From: Atriophallophorus winterbourni
Taxonomy: Eukaryota > Platyhelminthes > Trematoda > Plagiorchiida > Microphallidae
NCBI GenBank assembly: GCA_013407085.1
Contig: JACCGJ010024047.1
Coordinates: 1 to 64,000, forward strand
Direction: 5' to 3'
DNA length: 64,000 nt
Below the pieces are notes generated by a model, which did not search any database, was not told the origin of the DNA, and saw nothing but the letters and a program-made list of their open reading frames with translations. The number at the start of each line of letters is the position of its first letter. Position 1 is the stretch's first letter. Below, in pieces: positions 43,292 to 55,889 of the stretch. The position numbers and the translations under genes are program-made.

Positions 43292-43477
43292 CTACATGTT
43301 TACAACTATACAACTGTATGAAGGCTCGGTGAAGCTGATGGTGGTGTCTCAAACCGACAACAAGAAACAACCAGAAACCGGTAGTGTTCAGATAAATGGG
43401 ATGTTAGGACCACAATTGATGAAGACTTTAACAATTCGATATAAAAAACATGCATGCTACACATTTATCTATTCACA
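43292..43477 (+). CDS. Exon-like segment, phase 2 to 2 (uncertain)
   Basis: Acceptor GCTTTCTCAG, donor CA|GTAAAA. It reads YMFTTIQLYEGSVKLMVVSQ, TDNKKQPETGSVQINGMLGP and QLMKTLTIRYKKHACYTFIY. Of the exon-like pieces in this part it is the most convincingly coding by composition, with beta-strand-like alternation. Phase 2 fits the segment at 41122. A CR1 insertion begins only about 40 bases downstream. Confidence 0.4.
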
Positions 43478-43515
43478 GTAAAACGCCTGATGGCCTTGAT
43501 AGAACAGACAATAGC

Positions 43516-44530
43516 AAATTCAAAGTAATTCAAAGTAATTCAAAGTTTTAATGGTCAAAAAGCAAATACTTTACAATAACCACAGATTAAAAATATATAG
43601 AATGCATTAAACCAAAACAAATGTTTTATCCATATGGAAAGTCATCACGTTTATTCAGGTGTAAGGTTGGATTTCGTCAACATATACTTGTGAAGTTCAG
43701 CCTTGAACATGTTCATGTTTGTTGCGCAAATCATATGTAGGGACAGGGAGTTCCATAAAAAACAAAAAACGACAGCAAAAAACCTTCGACAATTTGATCT
43801 GGAGTGTGGAATAATTAACTTGTAGCCCTGCGATCTGCTACCACGTGCTTCTTGCCGTGTTCAATTGGGTGATTCACTGTATGCAGAATGTTGAACAGCG
43901 GGATCAAGTCACCTCTAAGACGACGTACGGAAAGTCAAAGAGGTTTAGAGTTGCGATCTGCTCTATAGCCAGGTCACCTGTTTTGAAGCGTGGTGGTATA
44001 ACCGTTGCAGCAAGGTCATGTCCTTCTGGTAACCATGGGGACCATGCTTGAACAGCATACTCAATTGTTGGTCTGATATATGTGTTAAATATACGTGGGA
44101 GTATCTGCTTTGAGAAACGACCAAATATCCCTCTGAGTAATCCTAAGCTTTGGCAGGATTTATGTATACAACAGAACACTGCCGTGAAGACATCAAGTTA
44201 CTAGTAAACCACACGCTCAGGTCTTACTCCTCAGTAACCCATGAAAGTTGCTGAGATCCCAGAAAGTATGTGAATTCGAATGATTTTCCGACTTTCAAAA
44301 TTTTACATTTTTGGATGTTGAATGGAAGGCAGTTTCGCAAGGACATATTATGAAGTGCTTCGAGATCTTATTAGAGAATTTGACAATCTTCTATGTTGTG
44401 TATGCTAGTCACATACATTGATGTCATCCGCAAATAAAATGATTTTGCTGCGTACGATTTCGAGTATATAGTTCGCGTACACGAGTATTGGCTTTGAGAC
44501 TAAGCCTTGAGGATTTGATACTCATGAGAA
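43516..44530 (-). mobile_element. 5'-truncated CR1-like retrotransposon
   Basis: Read from 44530: SLKANTRV/YANYILEIVRSKIILFADD (degraded active-site region near 44430), SCQSLGLLRGIFGRFSKQIL, PRIFNTYIRPTIEYAVQAWS, then ATLNLFDFPYVVLE and shifted C-terminal frames. The 3' end has three copies of TTGAATTACT-type repeat at 43516-43547. Several frameshifts are present. Confidence 0.85.
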
Positions 44531-47280
44531 ATAAGAATTATGTATCCTATGTACACTATAATGAATATCACAGAAAGAATTATTTCCGTACTGTATAAGA
44601 ATAAAAATGAATCTCAATGAATTTCGTTAAAACAAATAACAAAATTTACGACTTACAGCTTATTAAGTAATTCAAATCTGTGAAAAAAATCATTTGAACG
44701 TAATTAATTGATGGACACGAAGACATATTTATGCTAAATTTTAGAATACTCACGCATCTCGTCCTTTCAATACTCCATGTGTTTCTCTAGAATAAAGAGA
44801 AAATACATTCAAATTCCGTTAATCTTCTGGCCAAATCACACAAGATGAAAACTTAACAATTTGATCAATCAAACAAAGTGTTAATCAGTATACAGCAATT
44901 TATAATACCATGTCTGACGGTGTATGATTGTCGTTCATAGTGTAACATATCCGACATTGGATTTTGCTCTACATCTTCGAAAAAATAATCAGAATATCTG
45001 AGGCATCAGGAAAAACGTTCATTTGCAGCAGTTTAACAATTTTGTTTTTCACAATTTTTCAAATGCGTATTGCCTACACGAATATCGTCTTTCGGATTTA
45101 TGAGAACAAACACTCATTCTATCGACAAAGCTTTATATCATATATCTTTATTTATGTGTATTCATCAGATGAATGAATGATGAAAACACAGACCTGAACA
45201 CACATATCTAACATTCATCGTTTTCTTATATAACCCACATTGTTCGTCCTACATATGCAGGTGTAACAAACGTTTTTGAATATACTATGATTGTTCAAAT
45301 TTCACGATTAAAAATCTGGGTAAATTTCATACTCCAAGTTTCATGTTATATATAAAAAAATAATGTCATAATGAATGTTTTGATGAATATCTAAGTACTA
45401 TGAATTTCGAAATAAAATTAAAATATCCGGAAAATCAGCAAAGTAATACCGAAATTTATTCTAGTGGTATCCCATTCAAGTTAGATCAACTCTATCGAAT
45501 TTACAATTAATAATAAGCAGAACAATTATATGGAATGGAAGTTTTATTGAAGTCGCACATACGTTGTTGGTGCTCCAGTGACTGTAAGAAACGGAGAAAT
45601 AAAATTAACTTCATTATCAAAAGTTTTGGAGTCACAATTATTATGAATTTCTAGGACTCACCGACAATTAGAATGGCACTCAATACCGATACAATGTTGA
45701 GTTTAAGCATGCTGCAATTACGTTTGCGATAGAATGTGTAACGTATGGGGATTCCAATATTGGTTTTATACTGCTCATTTGACCTTAAATTGCAAAATAT
45801 GTGAAAAAAGTGAAAAACTTTGCGTAGATGTGCAGGGGGCATGACCAAATATGGCTATGCTAGATGGGGCATGACCAAATATGGCTATGCTAATTTTGTT
45901 TTCAACCATATACGTGTGCAACCTTGAAACACGGTAAAGTACAATTTGCAATCACGTTTCTTGAAATACTTTGTTTCTTCAGAAACATTGAAGAAAATAC
46001 ACTATTTAATTGCTGTATTGAATAATTGAAAACATTAAAGAAAAATTGTTTGAAACATCTTCATTATTTACTTAACATATTTGAAACAATGTGGAACACC
46101 TTGCAGACACCCAGCGCTAAAGGAAAATAAAACGAAAAAAATTGGAAAGTCTGCTTTTTTGCTAGACTAATATAGGAACTTAATGTTCCGTTAATAAAAT
46201 TAGAGCCTTTCTCATTAATATAAAACGATTATAAACGTTCAATCTATGAACGCATCAATCGCTGATACGTTACTCTTTTTGTTTGTTTTTGGCTTCATTC
46301 GAGGGTAAAATATTATTATTTAAAGCACCATGGCATTTGCTCACATCTTCAATCTTGCCAACTGGAACATCAATTCTAAATTCCTTTTGTGAACATAGAT
46401 TTTCGACAGTATATTTGTATTAGTAAAATTCATATATACTCCTAAGAGCTTCTCCGGGTATTTACATTGTGTGCGTTTTGATATTTATATAGGATGCATA
46501 GAAATTTTCTGAGGATCACATTCTTGAGCACACAATGCTTACGTTTTGGGAATGAATGTAAAAGTCTGAAGCGACAATATCCCCGAAAACATAGGGAGAT
46601 GGGCAACGTCAGACGCAATCCAACGATATGCGAAATGATGAAATGAACGGTCGTGTTGACCAGAGTTCAAACTGTTACAACTCCAGACAGCTGAATCCTT
46701 CGCATTGACTGTGTACTCCAGGATATGGTCACCGAGCTTGTATGTTTAGGAAACGTCAGAAACGCGGCCCATCTGCATAATCTCACATTCTGATTATTGA
46801 AAAGCTGTTTGGTAACATTACAGAATTTTCATCGCCGTGCAAAATAGGCAAGTAACACTATCGAAAATAGCTGTATTAGTGAATTTCAACAGGAATGCAG
46901 TAAAAGTGTTATTTGTGTCGCATTCGCGCTATTTCGTCGTTGGATGTGCACCATATCCCTTTAAATTCTTCATGTTCACCAGCTTTTCGAATCAATAAAA
47001 CCGTGCGATTCGGGAGGAACAGTCTCTTTCAATGCGCTAACAGCGATATGCTGTAATCGGTTGAACGATCGAAGATGCACGATGATTGAGTGATCTACAA
47101 TTATAAGTTGTAATACGTATCTCTACTTTATCGACATACAAACGATGCTAAACACAACACCTCTCAAATCAGGGTTCAAGAGCAGCTCATAGGTTCACTG
47201 TCACGTGCTTTCTATATCTCGCTTGCCAACACCATTATATCGCAAGTAATGTCTGCTCAAATGACTGCTTTGTTCTGTTA
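44530..47280. other. AT-rich intergenic region
   Basis: No gene recognised. It contains a short tandem duplication at 45841-45892 and an R2-like repeat at 46978-47060. Short open frames such as 44964-45176 have no motif. Confidence 0.4.
45841..45892 (+). repeat. Perfect 22-bp tandem repeat, period 30
   Basis: ATGACCAAATATGGCTATGC plus TA occurs twice, separated by GATGGGGC. Being perfect, it is probably recent. Confidence 0.9.
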
Positions 47281-47900
47281 ACTCAAATAGATCAAATCAT
47301 AGGAACAACTCCATTGTCTATAGTACGCACATTACTTAGCCAGCACCAACGGTACTATCTTAGTAGGTTGAACACGCTCTGTATACAAGCATCTGAAAGC
47401 ATTTCGTCATTGGTTAAATTGTCCATCCGTGATATTCAGACACAAGCATTTGACGTACGAACTAGCATCAACATTTGCTATCTGGATATGCCTAGATCAT
47501 TTAACCGAGTTGACCACATTTGACCAATGAAGAAGGGGCATTGGATGCGAATCAATTTACAGCTACTCGTAGGGCTTCGATGGTGCCCGACTGAGCGCAA
47601 GAAAATCGTGAGTATAAACGGCGTACATTCACGGGCCATTGATGCACGTACTGGCGTACCGTAAGGTTTTAATCATGGGGTGAATACTTGTATCGGTTAA
47701 CGTCAACAACCTACCGCACACGCCCTATCGTAAAATGAATCTCCTTGACGATAATATTAAAATTGAAAGAGGATAAATGCCACTGCTTACTTTGAAAAGC
47801 TGCAAAGTGTTTGTAATGCTGTACATCAAAGGTCGGTAACGAATAGTCTACCATTCAATTCACACAAATACAAGGTAAAGCACATTGATAACCTGGCCCA
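47280..47900 (+). mobile_element. CR1-like reverse transcriptase fragment
   Basis: The frame 47314-47523 ends INICYLDMPRSFNRVDHI, the RT palm motif (usually YLDxSKAFDRVDH). Shifted frames follow with LRARKIVSINGVHSRAIDA and a degraded GVPxGxxL. It is heavily decayed. Confidence 0.7.
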
Positions 47901-48239
47901 ATATTACTATGGATAGAAAAGGTGTTTAAAATCTATAGTCAATTCTAAAATGTCGGTGACTAAATCTGATAGAGTTATTTTGTTGAGATCAGCTGTGAGC
48001 GCTTGTGAAATTCGCACATAAATACTAGGTTGACCCTGCTTGCCGTCGATTCTTAGCTCAAACTTCAATTGAGCATATTAATCAGAAATTAGTTTTATCC
48101 AGCAACAGTTATAGTATTATTGAAACAAAAGTATATGGTATAATGCAAAGACATTTGAGTGCTATGAGTTAGAGTAGATTTTGGGTTACGTTTCACTCCT
48201 GACACAGAAGCTTTGTCAAACGAATGTATATGGTATTAC

Positions 48240-48990
48240 TTGTAGCTAGACTCGTGAGATGTTTTTATCGTTGGTGAAGTTGAACCTTCACTATCTACAT
48301 CGTATGTACAGAAGAATATGCTCACAAAAGCACTAAATTAAGTAGAAAAATGACGCCATTCTGAATAACTTATTTTGAGAGTCTTTAATCTGTCTAAACT
48401 AGTTAACCAAGTAGATCATCCGATTCAATCACTAGAATAGAAATTCGCGAAATGCTCGATCACACACGCTGTATAACCATGTTGTCGAATATACTCGACG
48501 AGGGCATTTGCAATAGATTACTATCCTAGAATGGTCTTAACCTCTAAAGACGCGGCTGTTTAAAGTGTTCAGTATCACATTCCACTAAGTCGAACTGACA
48601 ACCTAGTTCTGCTCTTTCAATAAATGTTCAACGTCAGTAGAATGCTAAAACAAACAAAACTAAATAAAAGTGGATACCTTTGATTTCATAAAAACGATGG
48701 GAGCATTCGATGATCGTAATATGAATTCCAATTATTCAGTATCAAACTGTACAACCATTACATATTACTTGACCAACATGATACATTTAAATGTTAAATA
48801 TGTCACAAAGTATTAGAGCATTCGCACTAGACAACGGTTAAAAAGCGAACATCGGTATAGGTTATTCATAGAAATGACATAAAATAATGCTCCTGGGCAC
48901 ATTTTTCTTATTTACGAAATCAAGTCACAAATCTCACCTGGAAGGATAAACGATATTAACATCTTCAGCAAATAGTGTGGATGTATAATG
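48240..48990 (+). repeat. Direct duplication, copy A
   Basis: It shares long, nearly identical blocks with 51245-51940, for example CACATTCCACTAAGTCGAAC, GACAACCTAGTTCTGCTCTT, AATTCCAATTATTCAGTATC and GCGAACATCGGTATAGGTTA. It carries about 70 extra bases near 48325-48390 that are missing from copy B. No intact ORF was seen. Confidence 0.92.
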
Positions 48991-49544
48991 ATTGTATATT
49001 GTTTTAGAATTCAGGCAATGGTGAAATTCAGCTACATTGAGTTGACTTTACATTCTGAACACCTAAGAATCCGGAGGCAGATAAAACGAATGCATTTTTA
49101 AATGCTTCATAGGAAGTGCAATCTCGCTACGATTTTGGTCAAAGTTTTTAAAAACACGTTCGGTGAATGCCAATGAACAAATACATTTCATAAAAGTATA
49201 ATGTTAACCAAATCCCTCAAACATGAGCAACATATTAGTTTAGCCACTTCTGATTGAACAACAATCACTTTGTTTCTCTATGTAATACCAAGGTTTGTAG
49301 TAGAAATCCTATTTATCAAAGGCATTTAGGTACAATTTTGTTAACATGTTATAAAAATGTTTTCCAGCAGTCATTATGTTTGATATTGTGAAAGCTAAAT
49401 GGCTAATATGCTAAGGATAGTGCCCATGAAGTTCATGTTTGTCATTGCCGGATGGATCTTGAAGATAACCTCTTATTACCAGAAATTTAATTTTGAAATT
49501 TGAGCAAACATCAATGCCTGAAATTAACGCGGTAATTCACTAGG

Positions 49545-50185
49545 CTTGCAAATGCATAAACTGTGCATGCGCTACAAGAATCATAGTTGTTTATGTGCTA
49601 TAAATAAACGTGTAACTTGAGTACAAACTATTGGCCAAAACAACACTTTATTTCTTCTGGTATGCCAATTCTAAACTCTGCGCGTGCTCCAAAAACATCA
49701 GTTATTTTTGGACTCTCATTAAGTTTGTATCTTCAGTTGATTTCATCGCCTAAATTTACGCTACATTCCTCCTAGTATGGATATTATTAAACTCTCTGCG
49801 TGCTACGAGAACCTTAGTTGTTTTTGTGCTCTGAATAAACGTGTAACTTGAGTACAAACTATTGGCCAAGTTAACACTTTATTTCTTCCGGTATGCAAAT
49901 GGTCATCTCTGCACGTGCTCCAATAACATCAGTTGTTTTTGTGCTCTTATTATGTTTGTAACTTCAGTTGATTTCATCGCCTAAATTTACGCTTCACTCC
50001 TCGTAGTATGCGTTTGCTCAAATATGCACGTTGTGCAAGAACATCATTCTTTATTTCTGCCCTGATTAAACGTTTAGCCTTAGAGTAAATCGTTGACCTA
50101 ATTTACGCTCCATTTCTCTTGGTATGTAAATTTGAAACTTGCACGTGCTTCAAGATTATGAGTTGTTTTGTGGTCTGATTTAGTG
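49545..50185 (+). repeat. 115-bp tandem satellite, about 5.5 units
   Basis: Unit landmarks (GTGCTCTGAATAAACGTGTA-like) start at about 49595, 49710, 49826, 49941, 50056 and 50170, a steady period of 114-116. Each unit carries CTTTATTTCTTCTGGTATGC and CACGTGCTCCAAGAACATCA variants. Units 1 and 3, and units 2 and 4, are closest, so a 230-bp higher-order unit was duplicated. Confidence 0.88.
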
Positions 50186-50659
50186 TGCAAATACTGTTCA
50201 CATTTTCCTATAATTTTTTCGCATCACATTACCATAGATTTTAATAATTATAAATCCGTTTCATGCATCTAATTTTGTCATTGCTGGGTGGGTTTTTTCC
50301 GGATAAGCTTCTAGTTTTGTCACGCCTCACATATATACTATGTCTAGCTGTTAGCATGCATCCCTTATCCTGTGTAAAATGCCGGAACACATTTCGTTGA
50401 TTGAAAAATTTGTGAGGACTGTTAAATTGTGCCTTAATCCTGATTTAATAAATATTTGAATGGAATTTTTCTTGGGTGATAAGATTTAAATATTAAATGT
50501 GGGCATCATATTGAATGAAGCACACATCTTCACAATATGGCGTATGTTTCTTGAGTAGACCTCAACAATAAAAGGAAATTGTTTAACGGGACGATAATTT
50601 CTAGCGGCAGATCAGCAGTCGATATTTAACCTAGGTTTAATCACAAGGAGTTCCAATCT

Positions 50660-51180
50660 TTTCAACCGTCTCACGAGGAGCAAATCGCTAAAATGACTGT
50701 ATAGCGGTTCACATAGGTCGCGATAACAGAACCAGAGGCCATCGTGCGTCATGCCATCCGAACCTCAGAATATCTGGATTAAGCGAAATTACTCCCAAAT
50801 TTTGAAAACCTTGGACTGTCTAAATAGTCACAACGTTTGTTCGCTATATATCGCGAGAGCTTTTGCGATTCTCAAAACGGTCTCAGTGAGTTCCCCACTA
50901 TTATGTACGGCGAAAATAACTGGTTTTACCTTTGCTTGCGCGTTTACAATTTCAACGGTATCCTATGTTTGGCTATCATGCTTGAGAGCAGCTTCAATAG
51001 GTGCACTTGCATATACTCTGAAATACGTAAAGACAATTTATCGCGCAGCGTTCGAAAATTTCGCCAAATGAGAGAAGTACTTTTGGGTTTATGCAATATC
51101 TACGATCCTCGATTCAGCGGCATCCACGTTTTTCTTCTACTGCGAACAACAAAATTAAGTTGATGTTCTGATCTTTTAGG
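50660..51180 (+). other. Probable decayed retroelement piece
   Basis: AGAACCAGAGGCCATCGTGC near 50729 resembles CGAACCAGAGGCGATGGTCG at 1866, beside the RTE-like fragment there. The two overlapping open frames at 50751-51163 show no recognised domain. I assign it only as likely repeat-derived. Confidence 0.3.
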
Positions 51181-51244
51181 AACTATGTGTGAGTTCTCTT
51201 TGACCTTGAGTTTGAAAAATACAATTCCGTTCCATTGCGCGTCA

Positions 51245-51940
51245 TTGCTTGTGTAGTCCGTCACCCAATACTGAATCTGCAAGAGTTGAACTTTCACCAT
51301 CTACAACTTATGTAAACGAGAATATGCGCAGAAGACTTTAATCTGCATAAAGTAATTAACCAAGTAGATCATCCGCTTTAATCACTAGACTTGAAGTTTC
51401 GCGAATCGCTCGATCACAGACACCTGTATAAACATGTTTTCCAACATACTCGACGAACAAATTTGCAATAGATAGCTATTCTAGAATGGTCTTAACATCC
51501 GAAGACAGGGCCGTTTAAGACAATCAGTATCACATTCCACTAAGTCGAACTGACAACCTAGTTCTGCTCTTTCAATAAGTGTGCAGCGTCAGTAGAATGC
51601 TCAAACAAACCAAACCAAATAAAAATGGATACCTTCGGTTCCATGAAAGCGAAAGGAGCATTCGATGATAGTAAAATGAATTCCAATTATTCAGTATCAA
51701 ACTGTACAACCATTACAGATTACTTCACCAACATGATACATTTGAATTCTACATATGTCACAAAGTTTTAGAGAATTCGCACTAGACAACGGTTTCGGAA
51801 GCGAACATCGGTATAGGTTATTCATAGAAATGACATAAAATAATGCTCCTGAACACATTTTCCGTATTTACGAAATCAAGTCACAAATCTCACCTAGGAG
51901 GATAAACGATATTAACGTCTTCAGCAAATAGTATGGATGT
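51245..51940 (+). repeat. Direct duplication, copy B
   Basis: Second copy of the segment at 48240-48990, same orientation, about 3.0 kb apart, with scattered substitutions and a deletion of about 70 bases. The 115-bp satellite lies between the two copies. Confidence 0.92.
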
Positions 51941-52139
51941 GGGGGAATCATAAATTGCTCGGTCGAACCTTCACTAACACGCCGTAGCAGAAACCCTGTA
52001 TGTTTTCGATCTTGACCGTTAACAGGGTAACAAATTTTCTTTTAGATAAACATATTGATATATTCAGTCTTCATTCTCGAGTGTTCAAATACAAAAATGT
52101 ATTACTATCAACTACATTGTCAGCGCATTTTGTGCTGTA

Positions 52140-52840
52140 GATTATAGGCTATATTTTCGCAATTCTGAAAAAGCGCGGCACCAATTACGCTGGTTGATAG
52201 TAGCAAATCCCTGAAAGCCGATGGAATCTCACCTGCAATTTTGATGTTATGTGACAGTTGACTGCAAAAACCAATTTGTAATTTATTTATTCATTGTTTG
52301 AGAAAGAGCTTTGCATTGGCTGTCTTAAAAAGAGAAATCCTTTACAAAGGTGGTACATGTTCGGACGCAGCAAATTATCACTCTATTACACTTACTACCG
52401 TTATCAAAAATTATGAAGCGAATCTTCTGCGAAAGCCCGTGGGTCATCTCGAGCAACACTTTTTGTCCAGAGGGCAAAGCTATTTTGGAATTATCGTCCT
52501 CGCTTGACCTATCTACTAGAGACTATAAACGACTGGGCACAGGTAGTGAATGATGCTGTTTTAGTTGATTCGTATTAATTAGACATTTCAAAATCGTTAG
52601 ATTGCATAAACCATTCCATACTACTGTGCCTGCTGCAAGAGGCTGTAAATAATGGGTGCCTTATTATCTGGATGAGCAGCTGCCTCCTAAATCGACGGCA
52701 TTAGTGGTGTCCCACAGGGTTCGGTACTTGTATCTGTTCTCTTTTAGATTAACACCAATGACATTGCGAAACCGTTCAGATATGGTTCTTTTGCGGTGGG
52801 TGCCAAGAGAAAGATGCGAGTTCCACCATACACTGCCTAA
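52140..52840 (+). mobile_element. CR1-like reverse transcriptase fragment
   Basis: Plus-strand frames show KSLKADGISPAI-like sequence near 52210, LYKGGTCSDAANYHSITLTT near 52340, RKPVGHLEQHFLSRGQSYFG, a degraded palm (LDISKSLD near 52585), WGALLSG-like loops and GVPQGSVL remnants near 52710. This is the normal RT order with many frameshifts. Confidence 0.7.
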
Positions 52841-53129
52841 ATAACACCAATAAGCAACTTCATATATTAAATAATCTACTAAATATACGTGCATCATACC
52901 TAGAACATAGACGATTTTTTTCTAATAAGAAATATACTATCGATCTCCTAATTCATCATTTCAGTTCCTTATACAAATAACATATTGCATTTAGAGCTAT
53001 TAGGTTTAAAACCATATATTCATTAGTCATATATCGTCAATTTTGAAGAGGATATTCTTGAAGCATACTCAGAGAACAGAAGCGTTAGGTAGGATAATAA
53101 TTTAATTTAAATTAGTACTTTTAGGCGGA

Positions 53130-53450
53130 GCACAAAACAACTGATGTTCTTAGAGCAGGTGCATATTTGAGTATCTGCATACCAAGAGAGGTGAAGCGTA
53201 AATTAGGCCATAGATTTGAACAAAGCTTGTATATTTCATCAGAGTACAGAGTAAACCAAGGTTCTTGTACTACCTACATACTTCAGCATTTCTATGCTAA
53301 GAGCAACAGAGCGTAACTCAGGGTAATAATGTGATTCCAATTTGTAGATACTACATGAGCACAAAAGGAATTGTTTTCCATTGTTCAAGTGCATTATTTA
53401 GCTTGTGCATACCAAGAGAAGTGAAGCGTAAATTGTGGCTAACGTAACAA
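53130..53450 (-). repeat. Inverted, dispersed copies of the 115-bp satellite
   Basis: GCATACCAAGAGAGGTGAAG, CGTAAATTAGGCCATAGATT and GAGCACAAAAGGAATTG are reverse complements of landmarks of the 49545-50185 array. At least two diverged units lie in opposite orientation. Confidence 0.75.
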
Positions 53451-55880
53451 AGAATGAAGTGTACTTGCAATCGGTAACTGTGTGTGTAACTGTTTAGTTT
53501 TCAGCTTGTACCTTTATCAGATCTGCGGTTTAAGTAGTATCTCTAAATAGCATTCTAACTAACACTTTTGTTTGTCCTCGCCGCTGACAAGCAACATTAT
53601 GACATTCCGCTCTGTACAAATTTACGATTACTTTACAGAATCTTTTAAATTTAGATGAGGCCTCGAATAGACCCTTTTTAATGTTTCACCCCTTTTCAAA
53701 GGTTTTCGCTCTGAGTCCCGCTTTCAAATCGAGAGCAGTATGGAATTAAGTTCCCACCGGTTGTGATAATCATTAAACTGCTGTTTAAGAAGATGCAGCT
53801 TAAATTGCCTACTCTCAAGCGCAACTCAAGTCACTAATGAATTGCATTAGTATTTATGAAAATATCTCATATTAGAGGTTAGCATGAACAAGACAAAATT
53901 CTTTCATTGATGGAATGTATGGCTATTTTCATCATTTCAAAAACTGTCTCATAGAACCAGTGAATCATTTCTTAGATCTCGATTAACAATTGCGAATTAC
54001 CCATCGCAGCGCACCGCGATTGAAATGTATCTTTCAGAGCAACTGCTGTCGCATAAAACTAGAGTCAAAGTACGACTAGATGGTTGGTGTAGTCTCGCAC
54101 TGTCCGACCTGATACGGCAAGTGATTAGTCAACAGGCTGAATATAATACGCTACTATCATTCACCACTCACGAGGGTTTACAAATGCAGGCAGAGTTGCT
54201 AGATCGTGCTTCAACTGCACAACATTCAATTCGACTTTAGTCCGAGATGTACGGAGTGATGGTCCTTTTTGTATGTAGTCTTCAATTAGGATCCACTCAT
54301 TTTTAACAGCCTCGAGAGCCATCGACTGATAAACTTTCGCTTTGCCCATTGCATTAACCATTCTCGCAGATTTGTAAAGATAAACGGAAACTTAAACCTG
54401 AAATAGTATGACATAACGCATGTAAATAGTGTGAACTCTCTCAACGGTGGTTAAGTCAAAGAGAAGTATTTGTAATTGAAATTAACTGCTTTAAATAATA
54501 ACAACTACACCAGAAACCCTCCCCTATCGCTACAGATAATGCAACGCTGTTTAGATGACCGAAAAAGGTGAAATGTTATTCCCCAGATCTTAGAAATCAT
54601 TACTCTAACTGGTTCGTTGATACGATTATTAAGAACCCAGAACATCTCATGTAAACTCACCTAAACTTATGCATGGATTGTTAACGTCTTTACAAGCTGT
54701 TGAGGGTATCCTAAAATTCTCAGTCACTTTTCGGAAAGTATCAGGTGTACGAATATTTCCCTGATGTTTCTGTGAAGAAAGTTATGTTAACTTTAACTAT
54801 TGTAAATACAAAAAGCTGTCATAGTTCATGTGATGACCGAATTGAACAACAAATAATTCTGTAAACTATTGCCAAACGACTGCGTTGATTGACAGATTTT
54901 CAAAGAGATACTCGGTTCACACCGCACAAAAACAACTAATGTTTTATATCTTAATTCGGAAAACGAATCTTAACAACATCCTTCTCTCAAAAGTTAATTT
55001 CGGTAATGTGGAAATAAAATATAGATTAATACGGGTCTGGTAACAATACCAAAAATTGGAACTTCCTGTTATGCGTATCTGATCAGCATACTGCATATCA
55101 CCAACAATGATCCTGAATTGATTCATCGAACAAGTCAAATACATGCACCTGAGTTGAAAAATGGAGCCGCTGTCCACCTTGTGGTCAGCCTTTTCGGTAA
55201 TGTAAGTTATCTATCTGCATAAAAATGAAATCCTAGCCATTTGCAGGACTCTTTATTCAATTTTACAGAACTACAATCACATTCGACATACGAGTCTTAG
55301 AATTTGCTTGCAGTGACAAAAACCTGGACACGTTATTCCGCCCATAATTCTGAATTCACTATCCCACGCATGGTGATATACCGACGAGATTGACCAAAAC
55401 AATATTGCGGTATTCTCCGAAACTTACTGAATAATCTGTACTATGTTTTTCTCAGCTAGATATCCCAGATCACCGTTTTCACACAAAGATTTTTTTCTTC
55501 ACGACATGCAGATGACCATTAGCTATCCAAAGTATAACGTTTTGCATCGACGACGATGCACAGCTTTAGGAATGAATAAACAGTCTAATTCGGGAGATTC
55601 TATATATTCCGCTCCGTTTGCAGCGTAAGGTCAATGCAAAAAATTTTCAAATCTCTTTGACATTCTTATTTGTACCACAATTTTTTATTTGCTTGATGGT
55701 CTTGATTTTATGTCATCATAGAGTAGATCTCATTTTCTTCTTCTTGATAGACGACATAGACTCAAGCTTATTTGAGCTACATATCGTTATATCAGCAACA
55801 TATTTCAGGAGAACCTTATTCGATGTAATCCTATACAGTGTTGTACTGCTTTGCCGTTATTACGGTAAGTACTGTATACA
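53450..55880. other. Intergenic, R2 copy near 55556
   Basis: No gene recognised. The open frames at 54025-54240, 54161-54361 and 55618-55884 lack motifs. An R2-like repeat lies at 55556-55640. Confidence 0.35.
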
Positions 55881-55889
55881 CTAGTTGCT

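Noticed and set aside
49545..50185. CRISPR-like array
   Set aside because: The 115-bp units are contiguous, without unique spacers, and the genome is eukaryotic.
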